Assembly: GCA_021399435.1 (NCBI GenBank)
Contig: JAJTUP010000011.1
Coordinates: 62,001-126,000 of the forward strand
Direction of reading: 5' to 3'
DNA: 64,000 nt
DNA from: Diaporthe sp. PMI_573
Lineage: Eukaryota; Ascomycota; Sordariomycetes; Diaporthales; Diaporthaceae
Below the pieces are notes generated by a model. It saw only the letters and a program-made list of their open reading frames with translations. It did no database searches and was not told where the DNA came from. Below, piece by piece: positions 54,369 through 64,000 of the stretch (positions within the stretch are counted from its first letter, which is position 1; the number at the start of each line of letters is the position of its first letter). The position numbers and the translations under genes are program-made.

Positions 54369-55146
54369 ATGCAGTTCACAACAGCAGCTCTTGCCGTCAT
54401 GGCCGGCGTCGCCTCGGGTACGTGGCCCCAGTTGAGCGGTGTCTATTGCCAGCAGTGTATCTAACATTCCGACCACAGCACAAAAAGTCCAGGTCGTCAC
54501 TGTCTCCACCGCCAACAACTCGCTCGTGTACACGCCAGACAATATCAAGGCCAGCCCGGGCGAGATGGTGCAGTTCCAGTTCGTTGCAGGCAACCACACC
54601 GTGACACAGTCGACTTTCGACCAGCCCTGCAGTCCCATCAGCACCATAATGTCCAACGTCACCGGCTTCCACTCCGGCTACCAACCCGCCGCTGCGTCCC
54701 AGCAGTCGGGCATGATACCCACCTACACCGTCATGATTAATGACTCTAAGCCCATCTGGCTGTACTGCGCCCAGGGCAAGCACTGCCAGAATGGCATGGT
54801 TATGGTCATCAACGAGAAGTGAGTTGCTGCGGCCACAGCCGTTGCCGTACCACAACATCAACGAGTAGCTAACAAGGATGTTTCCAGCACTGCTGCCAAC
54901 GCCTCTCGCTCTCTGACCGAGTTCAAGGCCCTCGCTGCTCAGGCAACGTCTAACACTGCCCCCTCCGGAGGCTCCACGACTGGCGGCACAACCGGCACAG
55001 GCTCTGGCACCGGCACCGGCACCGGCACCGAATCCGGCTCCTCGGCCTCGCCCTCCGCGTCGAGCCCCACTGCCGCAGGCTCCATGGTCAAGGTCGGCAG
55101 CAGTCTTGGTCTTGCTGCATTCGCTGCTGCCGCCCTGCTCCTGTAG
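54369..55146 (+). CDS. GPI-anchored cupredoxin-domain (blue-copper-like) cell-surface protein
   Basis: Three exons: 54369-54417, 54479-54818 and 54888-55146, 215 residues. Signal peptide MQFTTAALAVMAGVASA. The cupredoxin fold spans about 20-130 with copper ligands H56, C113, H118 and M123 (YCAQGKHCQNGM), the full type-1 copper set. After it a Gly/Thr/Ser-rich linker, with a GGCACC-coded Gly-Thr repeat, leads to a C-terminal hydrophobic tail (LGLAAFAAAALLL) after a small-residue site, the pattern of GPI anchoring. Such extracellular serine-rich cupredoxins are common on fungal surfaces; roles are mostly inferred. Introns are 61 and 69 nt with normal signals. Confidence 0.9.
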
Positions 55147-55769
55147 GCACGTGGCAATGTACTACTGCTCGCAGGGCAGCTTGTCCTCGCGGAGACTCGG
55201 TGGTTCTTTTCTCTTTCTCTCACACATATGAACGGTAATCAAAGAAGGCGGGCCGACATGAAGCCACGGTGGCTGGTGGGCGTCACGGAATACCTAGGAT
55301 ATTATTATCACACAAAGATCTTGATGATTCGCATTTTTCTTTCCTGTCTCACTTGCCTAGCTATATCACGAATGAAATGTAAGATGATACCACGCCCAGA
55401 GCGGGTTCCACACAATACTCTCGACTCAATGTCTGGACACCCGTGTTCGATTCCTTGATCCAACAACCGTGACTTCAGAGACTCACTACCCATTTTCATT
55501 GTCCCTGGTATCTCACTACACCACCCCTTTCTTGATGTCTGGTTATGCTTTTGCGACGGTTCTAATGGGAGCAGGGCGGACTTGCCGTACCATCTGCATC
55601 GGCCTCTCAGCCCTCCTGATCGCGCCAGAACGTAGGTTGATCCCTGGTTCCAAGGGATTGATTCTTGCAAACGGTGACGCGCCAGATATACCCGAGATAG
55701 TATGTCCATTACCTGTCCTATATATATACACTCAGAGTAGGAAGCGTATGTTCCTAAGCCGCTCAGAGC
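55147..55769. other. Intergenic, no gene seen
   Basis: 620 bp between convergent genes; a partial TACCTAGG lies at 55291. Nothing else supported. Confidence 0.5.
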
Positions 55770-56660
55770 TTACTTCCTGTCCTCGGGGATCTTCCTGGGC
55801 TTCCTGCCCTTTCTCGCCTGCTCACAAAGCTCTTTCTTGGGCTCCTTCTCGGGCCAGCCCTCCTCTCTCTTCACATAACCGACAAATGAGTACTTCTTGC
55901 TGTTGCCGAAAAAGTCCACCCAGTGCTTCAGCGCGTCATAAGTTTTCTTGTTGGCGTCGCGCCGCTCCTGCTCCTTCAATTTCTTCAGCTCGGATTTGCT
56001 CCAGTGGCTGTCCACCTCTGGGTCGTCGAGCGGCAGGTGCATCTCCTCAACCCCGCGCATGTCGGGTGTGCGGTCCTCGGCGAAACAGCCCGTGACGAAG
56101 CCGCGGGAGGCATCGACACCGGCAAAGACGTGGTAGGAGCCGCCGGGACCGTAGACACGCGAGCCGGCGGTGACGTCGTAAACGGAGCCATTGATGGCAA
56201 GGTAGACGGGCTTGCTCGGGTCAGACCCGTCGTGAAGGGCGAGTTCTTCGGGGGTTATGTACCGGGGCCCGTTCTGGGAGCAAAGAGCCTCGGTCAGTTA
56301 ACGAAGCCTCAGGACAGAGGGCAGCCAGGGCGAGACGGGTTGTGTACGCACAAGTAGGCCCTTCCATGTCTCCACGCGCAGGTACTTTGGCGGCACTTTC
56401 ATGCTCCAGAAAAAGGACTCTCCGCCCGAAACGAGGTAGCTGGCGCCGCAGGAGACGAACAGCAGGAAGGATAGGACACGCAGGACGTCGACCCATGGGT
56501 TCCCATACTCGACCTCATCCGCATCTATTTTCTTGCCCTTCTTGCCTCTCTTCTTCTTACCCCCCTCGTCACTTGACGGTTGGGCATCCTGGACGGCTGC
56601 ATCGACGGCCCCGGCAACGACTTTCCGCTGGCGAACTGCAGGGTCCGCTTCTGCTGCCAT
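55770..56660 (-). CDS. Membrane-associated progesterone-receptor (MAPR/Dap1)-like heme protein
   Basis: Two exons, 56660-56352 and 56273-55770 (78-nt intron), 270 residues. N-terminus: charged segment with KKKRGKKGKK, then one membrane helix (VDVLRVLSFLLFVSCGASYL). The cytochrome-b5-like domain starts at YITPEELALHDG, with KPVYLAINGSVYDVTAG, RVYGPGGSYHVFAG and DASRGF; the Tyr-coordinating pattern replaces the His pair of true b5. Yeast Dap1 and mammalian PGRMC1 bind heme and support P450 enzymes such as lanosterol demethylase. The C-terminal tail is Lys/Glu-rich. The splice brings the anchor and the b5-like domain into frame. Divergent from the Cut12-like gene. Confidence 0.88.
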
Positions 56661-57414
56661 GATTGAGAATGCTCGTGGGGGCAACAGGTGGTGTTCGAGG
56701 TGGTGACGGAGGTCGAGACGGCGGTAGAGAGAAGGGAATTTGGGGAAGGAGACAGTAGACCAGCTGTCATACGCTCCGTAGGCCGGTCAAAGAATGGATG
56801 TCGTGTTCTCTTTCCGTGAACCCGAGACCGAGTCTAAATTGTCCGGACATCCATGCAGGGTTGACCTGCGTTTTGCCTGCCTGCCACTAGAAATAGACTA
56901 CAGCTGATTGGCCTTCTAGAAGGTGGTCAAGGGTGGTGTCAAAAGGTGGCCCGTCGGTTGTGGGTGCTGCCCCACCCACACAACCCAGGGCTGCCAGGCA
57001 GACTAGGTACCTAGGTACTCTCCTGAATGGCTGGAGCTCCCTGTTGCCGGGACAACAGCCGGGAGGCTGATCAACACGGTGGAATTCGGCCCCAAAGTAC
57101 AGACGTACACTGCAGGCCCGCCCAGTGCCAGGACGATTTCACCCGTCACCACACATCGCATTGCATGCCACGGAACGAAGATACACAACACTTGTTGTGT
57201 ACAACCTAGTCGCAACACCCTCATCTGCTGGCTACTGCGTCCGGTCGCATGACCACCATCCTGACTCACTTAGTACTGGACCTGGATCTATAACCCGGCA
57301 GGTCACCCAAGTGGCTCGTCGCCGTTGCTTTGTTTACCGCGACAACGAATGCCACCGCACTCGACGCCAGCTCACCAACCTCTTCTTGCAGCCAGTCTCC
57401 TGTAACAAGTCATC
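56661..57414. other. Divergent promoter region with TACCTAGGTA
   Basis: 754 bp between MAPR (minus) and Cut12-like (plus) genes; a perfect TACCTAGGTA occurs at 57008-57017. Confidence 0.55.
57008..57017. repeat. TACCTAGGTA palindrome
   Basis: Perfect copy in a divergent promoter region. Confidence 0.8.
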
Positions 57415-59604
57415 ATGGAGCGTCCGTCCACCCACGACGGCTCATCCACGCCTGCACCAAGCACCCCTTCACCGTCCAAACGAGCCTCTACCTTCGCAGC
57501 AGATAGCATGGCGCCCTTTGACCCTGTCTCTTCGGAGCGGCTCAACATGCAGATGGGCTCGGAACACCGACTTTCACTCAACAGCCTCGGCTCCCCTGGC
57601 AAGAAGGGACACTCGCGCGACAGTTCTGTCAGTGATAAGATCAACCAGTTCAATACCCTCGCCTCACAGGGCAAACATCTTGAGCGCAAGAGCGCCGACG
57701 CTGCCCTGAAGCGCGCCGTGCTCGGCCGCGAGGAGGCAGAGGCCGAGGTGCGCAGATACAAGGATGAGACACGCACCCTGAAGAAGGAGATCGAGGAGGG
57801 AAGAAATAGAGAAAGGAAGGTCGGTGAGAGATTGGAGACGGTCATGGTACGTGAGGGCATGGTTCCTTTCCCCGTCCACCTTAGACGCGGGGTCGCTGAC
57901 GGACCCAACTTACCACAGGAGAACTATGGTCGCACCAAGGAAACACACGCCCACACACAGACCCTATGGGAGAAGGAGATACGGCGGATGCGGAAAGAGA
58001 CATTCAAGAGCCAGTCCGCCATCGTCGACTTGCAGGAACAGCTCAATGCCGCCCGCACTGCCCAAAAGTCCGCAGAGGCATCTCTTGAGAGAGAGAAGGA
58101 GCGCAGCTCCGCCCGCGAACAGGAGGCCTTCCAGGCCAGATACCATCAGGTCGGCCTGCAGGAACAACTTGAAAAGATCCGCACAGAGCTGGGCCAGGCC
58201 CTAGAGCGTGTCAAACTTGTCGAGCAGGAGCGCGACGCCTTCAAGACCTTGGCCAAAACGGAAGAGGACGTTGCGAGGATCGCCTCCGAGGGCAGGCTTC
58301 CGCTGCCACCAGCTAGCCAGGATGATGAGGATGACGAGTTCGCGAGCCCGAGGAAGTCCAGCGACTCCCGTGCTGTGTCGCTTTCCCTCATCGACGTCAA
58401 ATCTTCCGCCGCCAGCGAAATGGAGATTGAGGAACTCACGCGGCTCTGGCAATGGGAGAAGCAGCGAGCCGACCGAGCTGCCGACCAAGTCGAGTATCTA
58501 GAAGCCGAATGCAGCCTGCGCGCATGCTCCTGCATGAAGAAGCGACCACGGTCCAGCATGATGGGCCTGCTGTCTCCAAAGCGGCAGAAGCGAGCTGCCC
58601 CCGAGCCTCTGCCGCCCCTGGCCGACCCGTCGGACCGCATGATTCTTAGTGAGAAAGCGACTGCTATCCCTCCGCCAAGTGAGACATCTGCTCATGCCGT
58701 GAAGCAGCCAACAAAGAAGAAGACCAGCCAGAGTGGTGATCACGGGGATAGAAGAGCGACCATCTTCCTGCCTGATTTGGGCACCTTTCGCACAGTGAGC
58801 ATGGAGGAGGCGGACGCCATGGAGAGGGCCAAGGAGCAGGAGGAAAGGGACGAGCCAGCACTGGCGGGTGCGGAGCCGGATGACAAGCCCATGGAGGACG
58901 CGCCCCCACATGTCGAGCAGAACACGGTGCCTGAGCGGTACTCGCGCACCCCTTCTGTTGAGCCGCCTTCCTTCGCGATCGTCGGGCATGAGCGGGCATC
59001 ACTTGTGTCTCTCTTGGATGCGCCACACCACCAGCAACAACCACCGCAGGTCAAGCTTCCTACGATACCAACCACGCCAGCTCTCGTGTCCGAACATGCC
59101 AAAGGAGCTGCCCCGAGCGCTTTCCAACGACCTGGAACCACTACGCTGGCCGACAATCGTCAAGCACAACCCCGCCGCTTGCCTCTGGGCTCACAAGATC
59201 CAAACGTCGAGATTTCTACGGTCGCATCAAGCTTCAAGACATCCTACAACTCCCGACCACTCACTGCGCAGTCTTTCTATACAACGACCACCACTACATC
59301 TGTCCCTCTGCGCGAGGAGAACTCGGACCCGAGCATGGCTAAGAAGCTGCTCGCCTTGCAAAGGACCCCTTCCCGTGGCAAGGTTGACGACAACGAGATA
59401 CCGACCTGGGACGTCAACAACCCTGCCCTGACCCCTACAATGACGAGAGAGCAGGCCCTGGCGAAGATCAGGGAGCGCCGGGGACGAGCTAAGAGCGGTA
59501 ACGCAGGCACTGCAACGCCATACAAGGGCATGATCAGGGGCGCGCGGGGCGACAGGAGGGATGTGAGCGCACCTGCCGGCCGGAAGGGGCGGATTGGCTC
59601 GTGA
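57415..59604 (+). CDS. Spindle pole body-associated protein, Cut12-like
   Basis: Two exons, 57415-57846 and 57919-59604; the 72-nt intron (GTACGT donor, CCACAG acceptor) is a multiple of three and has no stop, so it is easily missed. 705 residues. N-terminal ~70 residues are Ser/Pro-rich; residues ~75-265 form a long coiled coil beginning SDKINQFNTLASQGKHLERK, the Cut12 (PF11500-type) region, which in fission yeast helps set spindle poles and Polo/Cdc25 activation. A cysteine pair (CSLRACSC) and KKRPRSSMMGLLSPKRQKR basic patch follow (possible nuclear signal), then disordered Pro/Thr-rich sequence and a basic C-terminus (KIRERRGRAKS). Confidence 0.85.
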   Translation: MERPSTHDGSSTPAPSTPSPSKRASTFAADSMAPFDPVSSERLNMQMGSEHRLSLNSLGSPGKKGHSRDSSVSDKINQFNTLASQGKHLERKSADAALKRAVLGREEAEAEVRRYKDETRTLKKEIEEGRNRERKVGERLETVMVREGMVPFPVHLRRGVADGPNLPQENYGRTKETHAHTQTLWEKEIRRMRKETFKSQSAIVDLQEQLNAARTAQKSAEASLEREKERSSAREQEAFQARYHQVGLQEQLEKIRTELGQALERVKLVEQERDAFKTLAKTEEDVARIASEGRLPLPPASQDDEDDEFASPRKSSDSRAVSLSLIDVKSSAASEMEIEELTRLWQWEKQRADRAADQVEYLEAECSLRACSCMKKRPRSSMMGLLSPKRQKRAAPEPLPPLADPSDRMILSEKATAIPPPSETSAHAVKQPTKKKTSQSGDHGDRRATIFLPDLGTFRTVSMEEADAMERAKEQEERDEPALAGAEPDDKPMEDAPPHVEQNTVPERYSRTPSVEPPSFAIVGHERASLVSLLDAPHHQQQPPQVKLPTIPTTPALVSEHAKGAAPSAFQRPGTTTLADNRQAQPRRLPLGSQDPNVEISTVASSFKTSYNSRPLTAQSFYTTTTTTSVPLREENSDPSMAKKLLALQRTPSRGKVDDNEIPTWDVNNPALTPTMTREQALAKIRERRGRAKSGNAGTATPYKGMIRGARGDRRDVSAPAGRKGRIGS

Positions 59605-60118
59605 GGGACGAGCCGACTTGGCGTGATTATTCTGCGGGAGTGTGTTTTGTTCCACGGCAGCAAGACTGCTAGGACATTGATTCTTATGTACAATGTTTAT
59701 GGCGGGCCTCGGCCTGTCTGTCCTGCGGCATCTTCATGGGCGTTGGAAAGGCTGAGCACGATCATGAGACATGATTTTGGGTTTCCAACGTTATCAAAGC
59801 GGGGTTTGTGCGAGGGATAGTCATCTTGTTTTATGGTCCTTCTCCCCAAGCCCGGACTTTTGGGAGGATAAAAAGTATAATTCAAGGCTGGCTGACGTCT
59901 ATTCCACCTTCACAATCCAAGTACATCAGTAGTATAAATGGTGACGAACCTCATCCCAGTATGTGGTCAAGTCGCTCCGACAGTCCTGCTATCAACGTGT
60001 GCTACTATACCGACACCATTTCACCTGGCATTCTCATGGGATGAGCTGCTGGCCTCGAGTCTGTCGTCGGTGCTGTGCAGGTACAGCTACCATGGATGGG
60101 TGGAGTCCAAATTCTAGC
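59605..60118. other. Intergenic, no gene seen
   Basis: 514 bp between convergent genes; no supported feature. Confidence 0.5.
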
Positions 60119-61868
60119 TCACCCCTTCAAGAACCCTCTCGCCTCGTTCCTGGCGTGCTCGCCGCTCATGGCATCCAGCTTTACCGCAATGAGCACGCAT
60201 TCCACGGCGCCGCGGCCGTTCTTGGCAGCCTGTATGCGCAGCCTCCACTGGCCGGTGCGCGCAATCCAGAAGCCTCTGCTTGGCAAGCCTGCGCCCCTGT
60301 CACCCCCCACCACGCTGCCATCTGCTGCTCGTCTCCGCTTTCTCGGGGGGTTTAGGGATAGGCCGGCGAAACTGGCGGGCGAATCCATGTTTGCTGGGCC
60401 GGCGCTCGAAGGCGCCGACATGTTGTTCCCGCCGCCGCCCTCGAAGATGTCGTCCGCGAAATCGGCCATGCCGGGGAGGTGACCCGTGTACCTCTCTCCA
60501 TCCAGCGTGATGGACGTCTCAGACTCCAGGACACACTTGACCAGGTCCTCGCTGAGCGGGGTGTTGCCCGGCGTGGCAGGCTGGCTCGACGCGCCGCCAC
60601 TCGCCATCAGCAGGCCCAGGGGCTGCGTGGTCGGCGGGAGGTTGAGCTTAGACGCGATGACCTCGAACAGCTTCGTCACCCGGGTGCGAACCTCACGGAA
60701 GAACTCGAGCCGGGTGCCGCCGGCGGCGCCATCCTTGTCGAAGTGCAGCCGCGTGCACTCGCCGCCGATCTCGAGGACCAGCTCCAAGGGCCGCTGGCCG
60801 CTGTCGACAAAGGGCCGGGCATAATTGACCCAGCCGAGAAAGTTGTCCCTCTCCCTGGCGGCGACGTCGACGCGCTCCGGCAGTACGGAGATTCCCGACT
60901 TCAGTATGTCCTCGAGGCGTAGGGCTATCTCGTCCTTGCCACGTAACTGGTTGAAGCTGATTGAGTGGGGAATGAGGCGCTGCTCGACGCCCTTGAAATT
61001 GAAGTAGCGGCAGTCGCGCAGCAGGGCGGCACGATGGGCCTCGGAGCGGATGTCGACGGGGTAGCCCCTGAGCAGGTGCAGCAGCTCGGCGAAGGTGTCG
61101 GCGCTGCGGTTGGGCACGCTGGGGGGCAGGATGCTGGGCGGGCGAATCAGGCCCTCCCTATCCAGGCCGGGGAACAGGTCTGTGGAGGGGTTGCTGAAGA
61201 AGATGGCGAAGCCCAGGCTGAAGAAATTGGGCGAGTTGCCGGGCTCGGAGAAGGCGTCACGGGGGATCTGGAACTCGCGGTGGCCGATGGAGATGAAGAT
61301 GGACTCCTCGTAGAGCTGGGAGATGAGCTTGGGCAGGGAGTAGAACTGGGCATCGGCGAACAGGCGCACGAAGTGCGTCCCATCGCGGGGCTGCACGTGG
61401 TAGCCCTGCAGGTGAAGGGCGATGTCCTTGAAAGTGACGGGGTCTCGGTCGATGTAGAGGGTGCGGATGGCGCTGGCTATGTCCTGGCCTGCCTCTTCGG
61501 CCTGCCTGATCTGACAGAGGAAGTACTGGGAGAAGTAGGATGGCGCTGTGCATCGTCGTCAGTGCTGGTGAGCGCAAACTCAGACACGTGTATTTGTTAT
61601 GGTTTTCGACCACGTAGGACATACCATCCGATGAGAGTGATGCGCCGGAGAGCTTGTACAGCTCAGAGCCGATCTGGATGGGGAAGACGCGCTCATGAGG
61701 CAGGATGTAGGGGATCTTGGAGATGAGTTGAATAGGCGAGGAGGCAGACTGGGCCTGGGCCTGGGCCTGGGCCTGGGCCTGGGACGGGTGGCGCTGGGCA
61801 GCAGAAGAGGAGTTGTGGTTGTTGGTGCTGCCCAGTGGGGTATTCGTGTTTGATCGTTCACCCGGCAT
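60119..61868 (-). CDS. Double BTB/T1-fold protein with Gln-Ala repeat
   Basis: Two exons, 61868-61625 and 61545-60119 (79-nt intron, GTATGT donor, CACAG acceptor), 556 residues. N-terminal ~50 residues are Asn/Ser/Gln-rich with a (Gln-Ala) repeat. Two tandem BTB/KCTD T1-like units follow: the first starts RVFPIQIGSELYKLSGASLS and the splice yields APSYFSQYFLCQI (typical SPSYFxxxF of these proteins); the second begins SIFISIGHREFQIPRDAFS and repeats the pattern including the short loop before a helix. The remaining half has Ser/Gly-rich and basic parts (PPRKRRRAADG) that could be a nuclear signal. BTB T1 domains assemble adaptors or transcription complexes; no clear orthologue is named. Confidence 0.82.
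61749..61784. repeat. Hexanucleotide (CTGGGC)n repeat coding Gln-Ala
   Basis: About six perfect 6-bp units on the plus strand, read on the minus strand as alternating Gln and Ala in the BTB protein. Length changes stay in frame. Confidence 0.85.
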
Positions 61869-62637
61869 CTTGGATATATATCCGATGGACTGATATCATG
61901 ATCGGTCGCTGGGTCATCATATCCTGCTATCGCATCTTGGGCCTCGGGCAGGAACAGTCCGCAGCTGACCTTGTGGGAGGCTTGTTTGGGCTCGTGAGAT
62001 GGCTGGAGAGGGGCTCGTGAGATGAGGGCAATGCCAATTGGGGCCCTGAGTGAGCGACCAGGCCGTGTTGATTATTGAGACAGGCAACCAGGAACAAGAC
62101 CAACGCGCCCGTCAAGGATTGGTCACACAGGGCTGCAGATCACAGCAGCATGTACAATCCGATCCGACAGATTGGAGATGCAGAGCCGGGTGGGGAACTC
62201 AAGGAGTAAGACACACAAGATAGGGCATCAACTCGCCTGCTTGTCCCTCAGGGCGAAAGGGCGCAAACCAGGTGGGTGGAGCTCGCAGCCAGCCGGATGC
62301 CGAAATGGAGCCGATGGCTGGCCCCCCCCCCCCCAAGGAAGCAGGGGCGCTTGGGCCACATCTTATTTCGGCCTCACTCTTATCGCCGCTTCTCAGCCTT
62401 CAAGTATATCGGGCTCGATACGGCCCGGGTGCACCTGTGGGCATCTTGAAAATGGATTACACTACATCACGAAGACCACCCACCGCCTAACAGCTCTTTA
62501 CTTGCGGCTTCGCTCTCGTGAGATACAAGTGGCTCCACATGGTTCTTCAAATCATTCAATACTGAGTTTCACGTACAGCCTTCCCCGGCCCCTTGGGCCA
62601 AAGTCCAAAGCATCGAGTCCAGACTCCGGCTGTCCAG
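61869..62637. other. Intergenic with 13-nt C tract
   Basis: 770 bp. Contains C13 at 62322-62334. Short frames only; nothing supported. Confidence 0.5.
62322..62334. repeat. Poly-C homopolymer, 13 nt
   Basis: Thirteen C residues in non-coding DNA; the third G/C homopolymer of at least 13 nt in the window. Confidence 0.85.
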
Positions 62638-63282
62638 CTACCAAATGTCCGTCATCAAGGGTGCACCACCACAAGAGTCACCTTTGTGAATGGGCGATCA
62701 GGGTCGTAAGCTATGTCCAGCAGTAGGGTGAGCCAGATAGATCCCTACGTCACCGTCGGATCACATGACAAGCTTACCTGTAGTCCCTTCCGGAGTCCAA
62801 CGGAAGTCGTACATGAAATTGAACGGCCTCACGCCAACATTGCCCCCTTGGGCCAAATCGCCTCGAGAGGCAATGTGCAGCTCGGTCTGTAGGGCGTCCG
62901 TGTCCGGGTTGCAGCCGTAGACGACGTTGAAGATGGCGCGGGGGTCGCTGCGGTCGGTCATGAAGATCTTGGTCGTGTTGTCCTTGACCTCATACTCTCC
63001 GTTGATGCAGGCGCGACGCGGCGGGCTCCACGGCAGGGTAATGACGCCGTCGACGAGCGTCAGCTCATTCGTCGAGTTGCCAGAGGGGCTGACGAAAAGG
63101 TGCTGGTCTCCTTGACCCCAGTCCCATATATTGAGGAAGTGATTGTGAATATCTGGGAACGATGCGTTCTGCAATTGAATTGCAAAGCCTTGAGGGATAT
63201 TGTTGGGGAGTGGCTCGTCGGGAATCACACACGCAATGGCGGCGGACGCCGAGGCGAGCACGAGGCTCAGTGATGACAGCAT
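62638..63282 (-). CDS. Secreted protein of unknown function, two exons
   Basis: Exons 63282-62778 and 62681-62638 (96-nt intron, GTAAGC donor, CACAAAG acceptor), 182 residues. ATG 63282 is chosen because it begins a signal peptide (MLSSLSLVLASASAAIA); an upstream in-frame ATG at 63363 would put 27 charged residues in front. The mature part has GFAIQLQNAS and WDWGQGDQHLFVSPSG, sites for N-glycosylation (NAS, NST, NTT), and cysteines at ACING and YGCNP. Splicing adds a short exon with DSCGG, giving an even Cys count, instead of ending at VM*. No family recognised; the beta-rich pattern suggests a small beta-sandwich or lipocalin-like fold. Confidence 0.62.
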
Positions 63283-64000
63283 TTCGGGCCGTGGGGGGTG
63301 ACTGGGTGTGTAGATTTGTCCTCCTCTGTCTTCGCGATTTTTCAAAGGAAGAATTGAGGCCATTCAAGCGTGCCCGAACAGAGGGCATTTATGGGGGGGA
63401 GCTTCAGCCGGAAGGATCGCACACGATGATGCCACATTGTGCTATTGCCAAGACTTGATACGAGTCCACGCATCTAATGGATCTGCAGTCAGATACTAGT
63501 CTCAAATCTGGACCTTCTCTTTCGGGCAGAGGGGAGGATTTCATCAGCAGCAGCGTTGCAGTGCAACGTGCGCCGATCACCACCCAGATCATTGCGACCG
63601 GTCCATTGAATTGACGATAATGCCCGTTATCTTGCAGCTCTATTGCCTGCATGCTTCAGCTCTGGGTCTGATGCGGACTAGCACTGCGTTGTGTCGCGGT
63701 TGCAATATCGCTTGCATCAGGGGGCCTTCCGAGTTTGGGACATTCAAATGCCAAACCTTTTCAAACTGCCCCGGTATCTTGAAGTCATCTTCGTCGGCAC
63801 TGGATGCAAGTCGTGCATAATACGCAGAGAGTGTTGGCAAACAGTGCAGACGTTTGAGAGAGCTAATGTATATCTGGCTTACGTTCATAAAGGGCATTTT
63901 GAATAGGGAGGTAAATAACTGTCAGCTTACTGTGGAATCCCCGAGGCCTTGGGGGCTATCGGACTTTTGCAGCACCCAGAACACCAATACATGGGCCCAA
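63283..64000. other. Right edge, no gene seen
   Basis: 718 bp upstream of the secreted-protein gene; nothing supported up to the window end. Confidence 0.5.

Overview
The window is nuclear DNA of a filamentous ascomycete (Pezizomycotina; Sordariomycetes is my best guess). The evidence is many short introns (55-160 nt, GTAAGT-type donors, CTGAC/CTAAC branch sites close to AG), and family content typical of moulds: two cytochrome P450s, a PTH11-like receptor, an extracellular intradiol dioxygenase, a GPI-anchored cupredoxin and a Cut12-type spindle pole protein. Genes lie on both strands, with no operons, no rRNA or tRNA that I could recognise and no CRISPR array. All exon joins were made by eye from splice signals and reading frame; none has transcript support.

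Layout. 0-5 kb: a P450 (minus) divergent from a 3'(2'),5'-bisphosphate nucleotidase-like phosphatase (plus). 5-9 kb: a small secreted Pro/Gly-rich protein and mitochondrial aspartate aminotransferase, whose 5' end holds a 3-nt and a 10-nt exon. 9-14.2 kb: accessory stretch with a broken PTH11-like receptor and a second P450. 14.6-24 kb: conserved genes (metallophosphoesterase, RNase D/WRN-type exonuclease with HRDC, Mae1-type transporter, NAP/SET histone chaperone). 24-28 kb: lineage-specific genes (single-pass membrane protein, small Cys-rich secreted protein, weak nucleotidyltransferase-like protein). 28.7-35.3 kb: Mpv17/PMP22 protein, amino-acid permease, secreted phospholipase A2 with a nonsense codon in its last exon, and an ABHD12-like hydrolase.

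35.5-48 kb is the degraded, gene-poor part: an amidoligase relic with two frameshifts, both at dinucleotide tracts, a 2.8 kb gene desert, an extracellular dioxygenase, a Cys-rich secreted peptide, a seven-exon aldo-keto reductase and two relic genes near 46 kb. 48-63.3 kb returns to mostly conserved genes: secreted amine oxidase, CENP-X/MHF2 with an AT-hook-like N-terminus, GPI-anchored cupredoxin, MAPR/Dap1-type heme protein, Cut12-like protein, a double BTB/T1-fold protein and a secreted protein with a hidden last exon.

How the genes fit together: chromosome maintenance is represented by the exonuclease-HRDC protein, the histone chaperone, CENP-X and Cut12; small-molecule turnover by the P450s, reductase, dioxygenase, amine oxidase and MAPR protein (MAPR proteins support P450s); and the cell surface by the secreted Cys-rich proteins, phospholipase, cupredoxin and receptor relic. 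No biosynthetic backbone gene (PKS, NRPS, terpene synthase) is visible, so the P450s are not in an obvious secondary-metabolite cluster. A 10-bp palindrome, TACCTAGGTA, recurs five times in non-coding or gene-edge positions.
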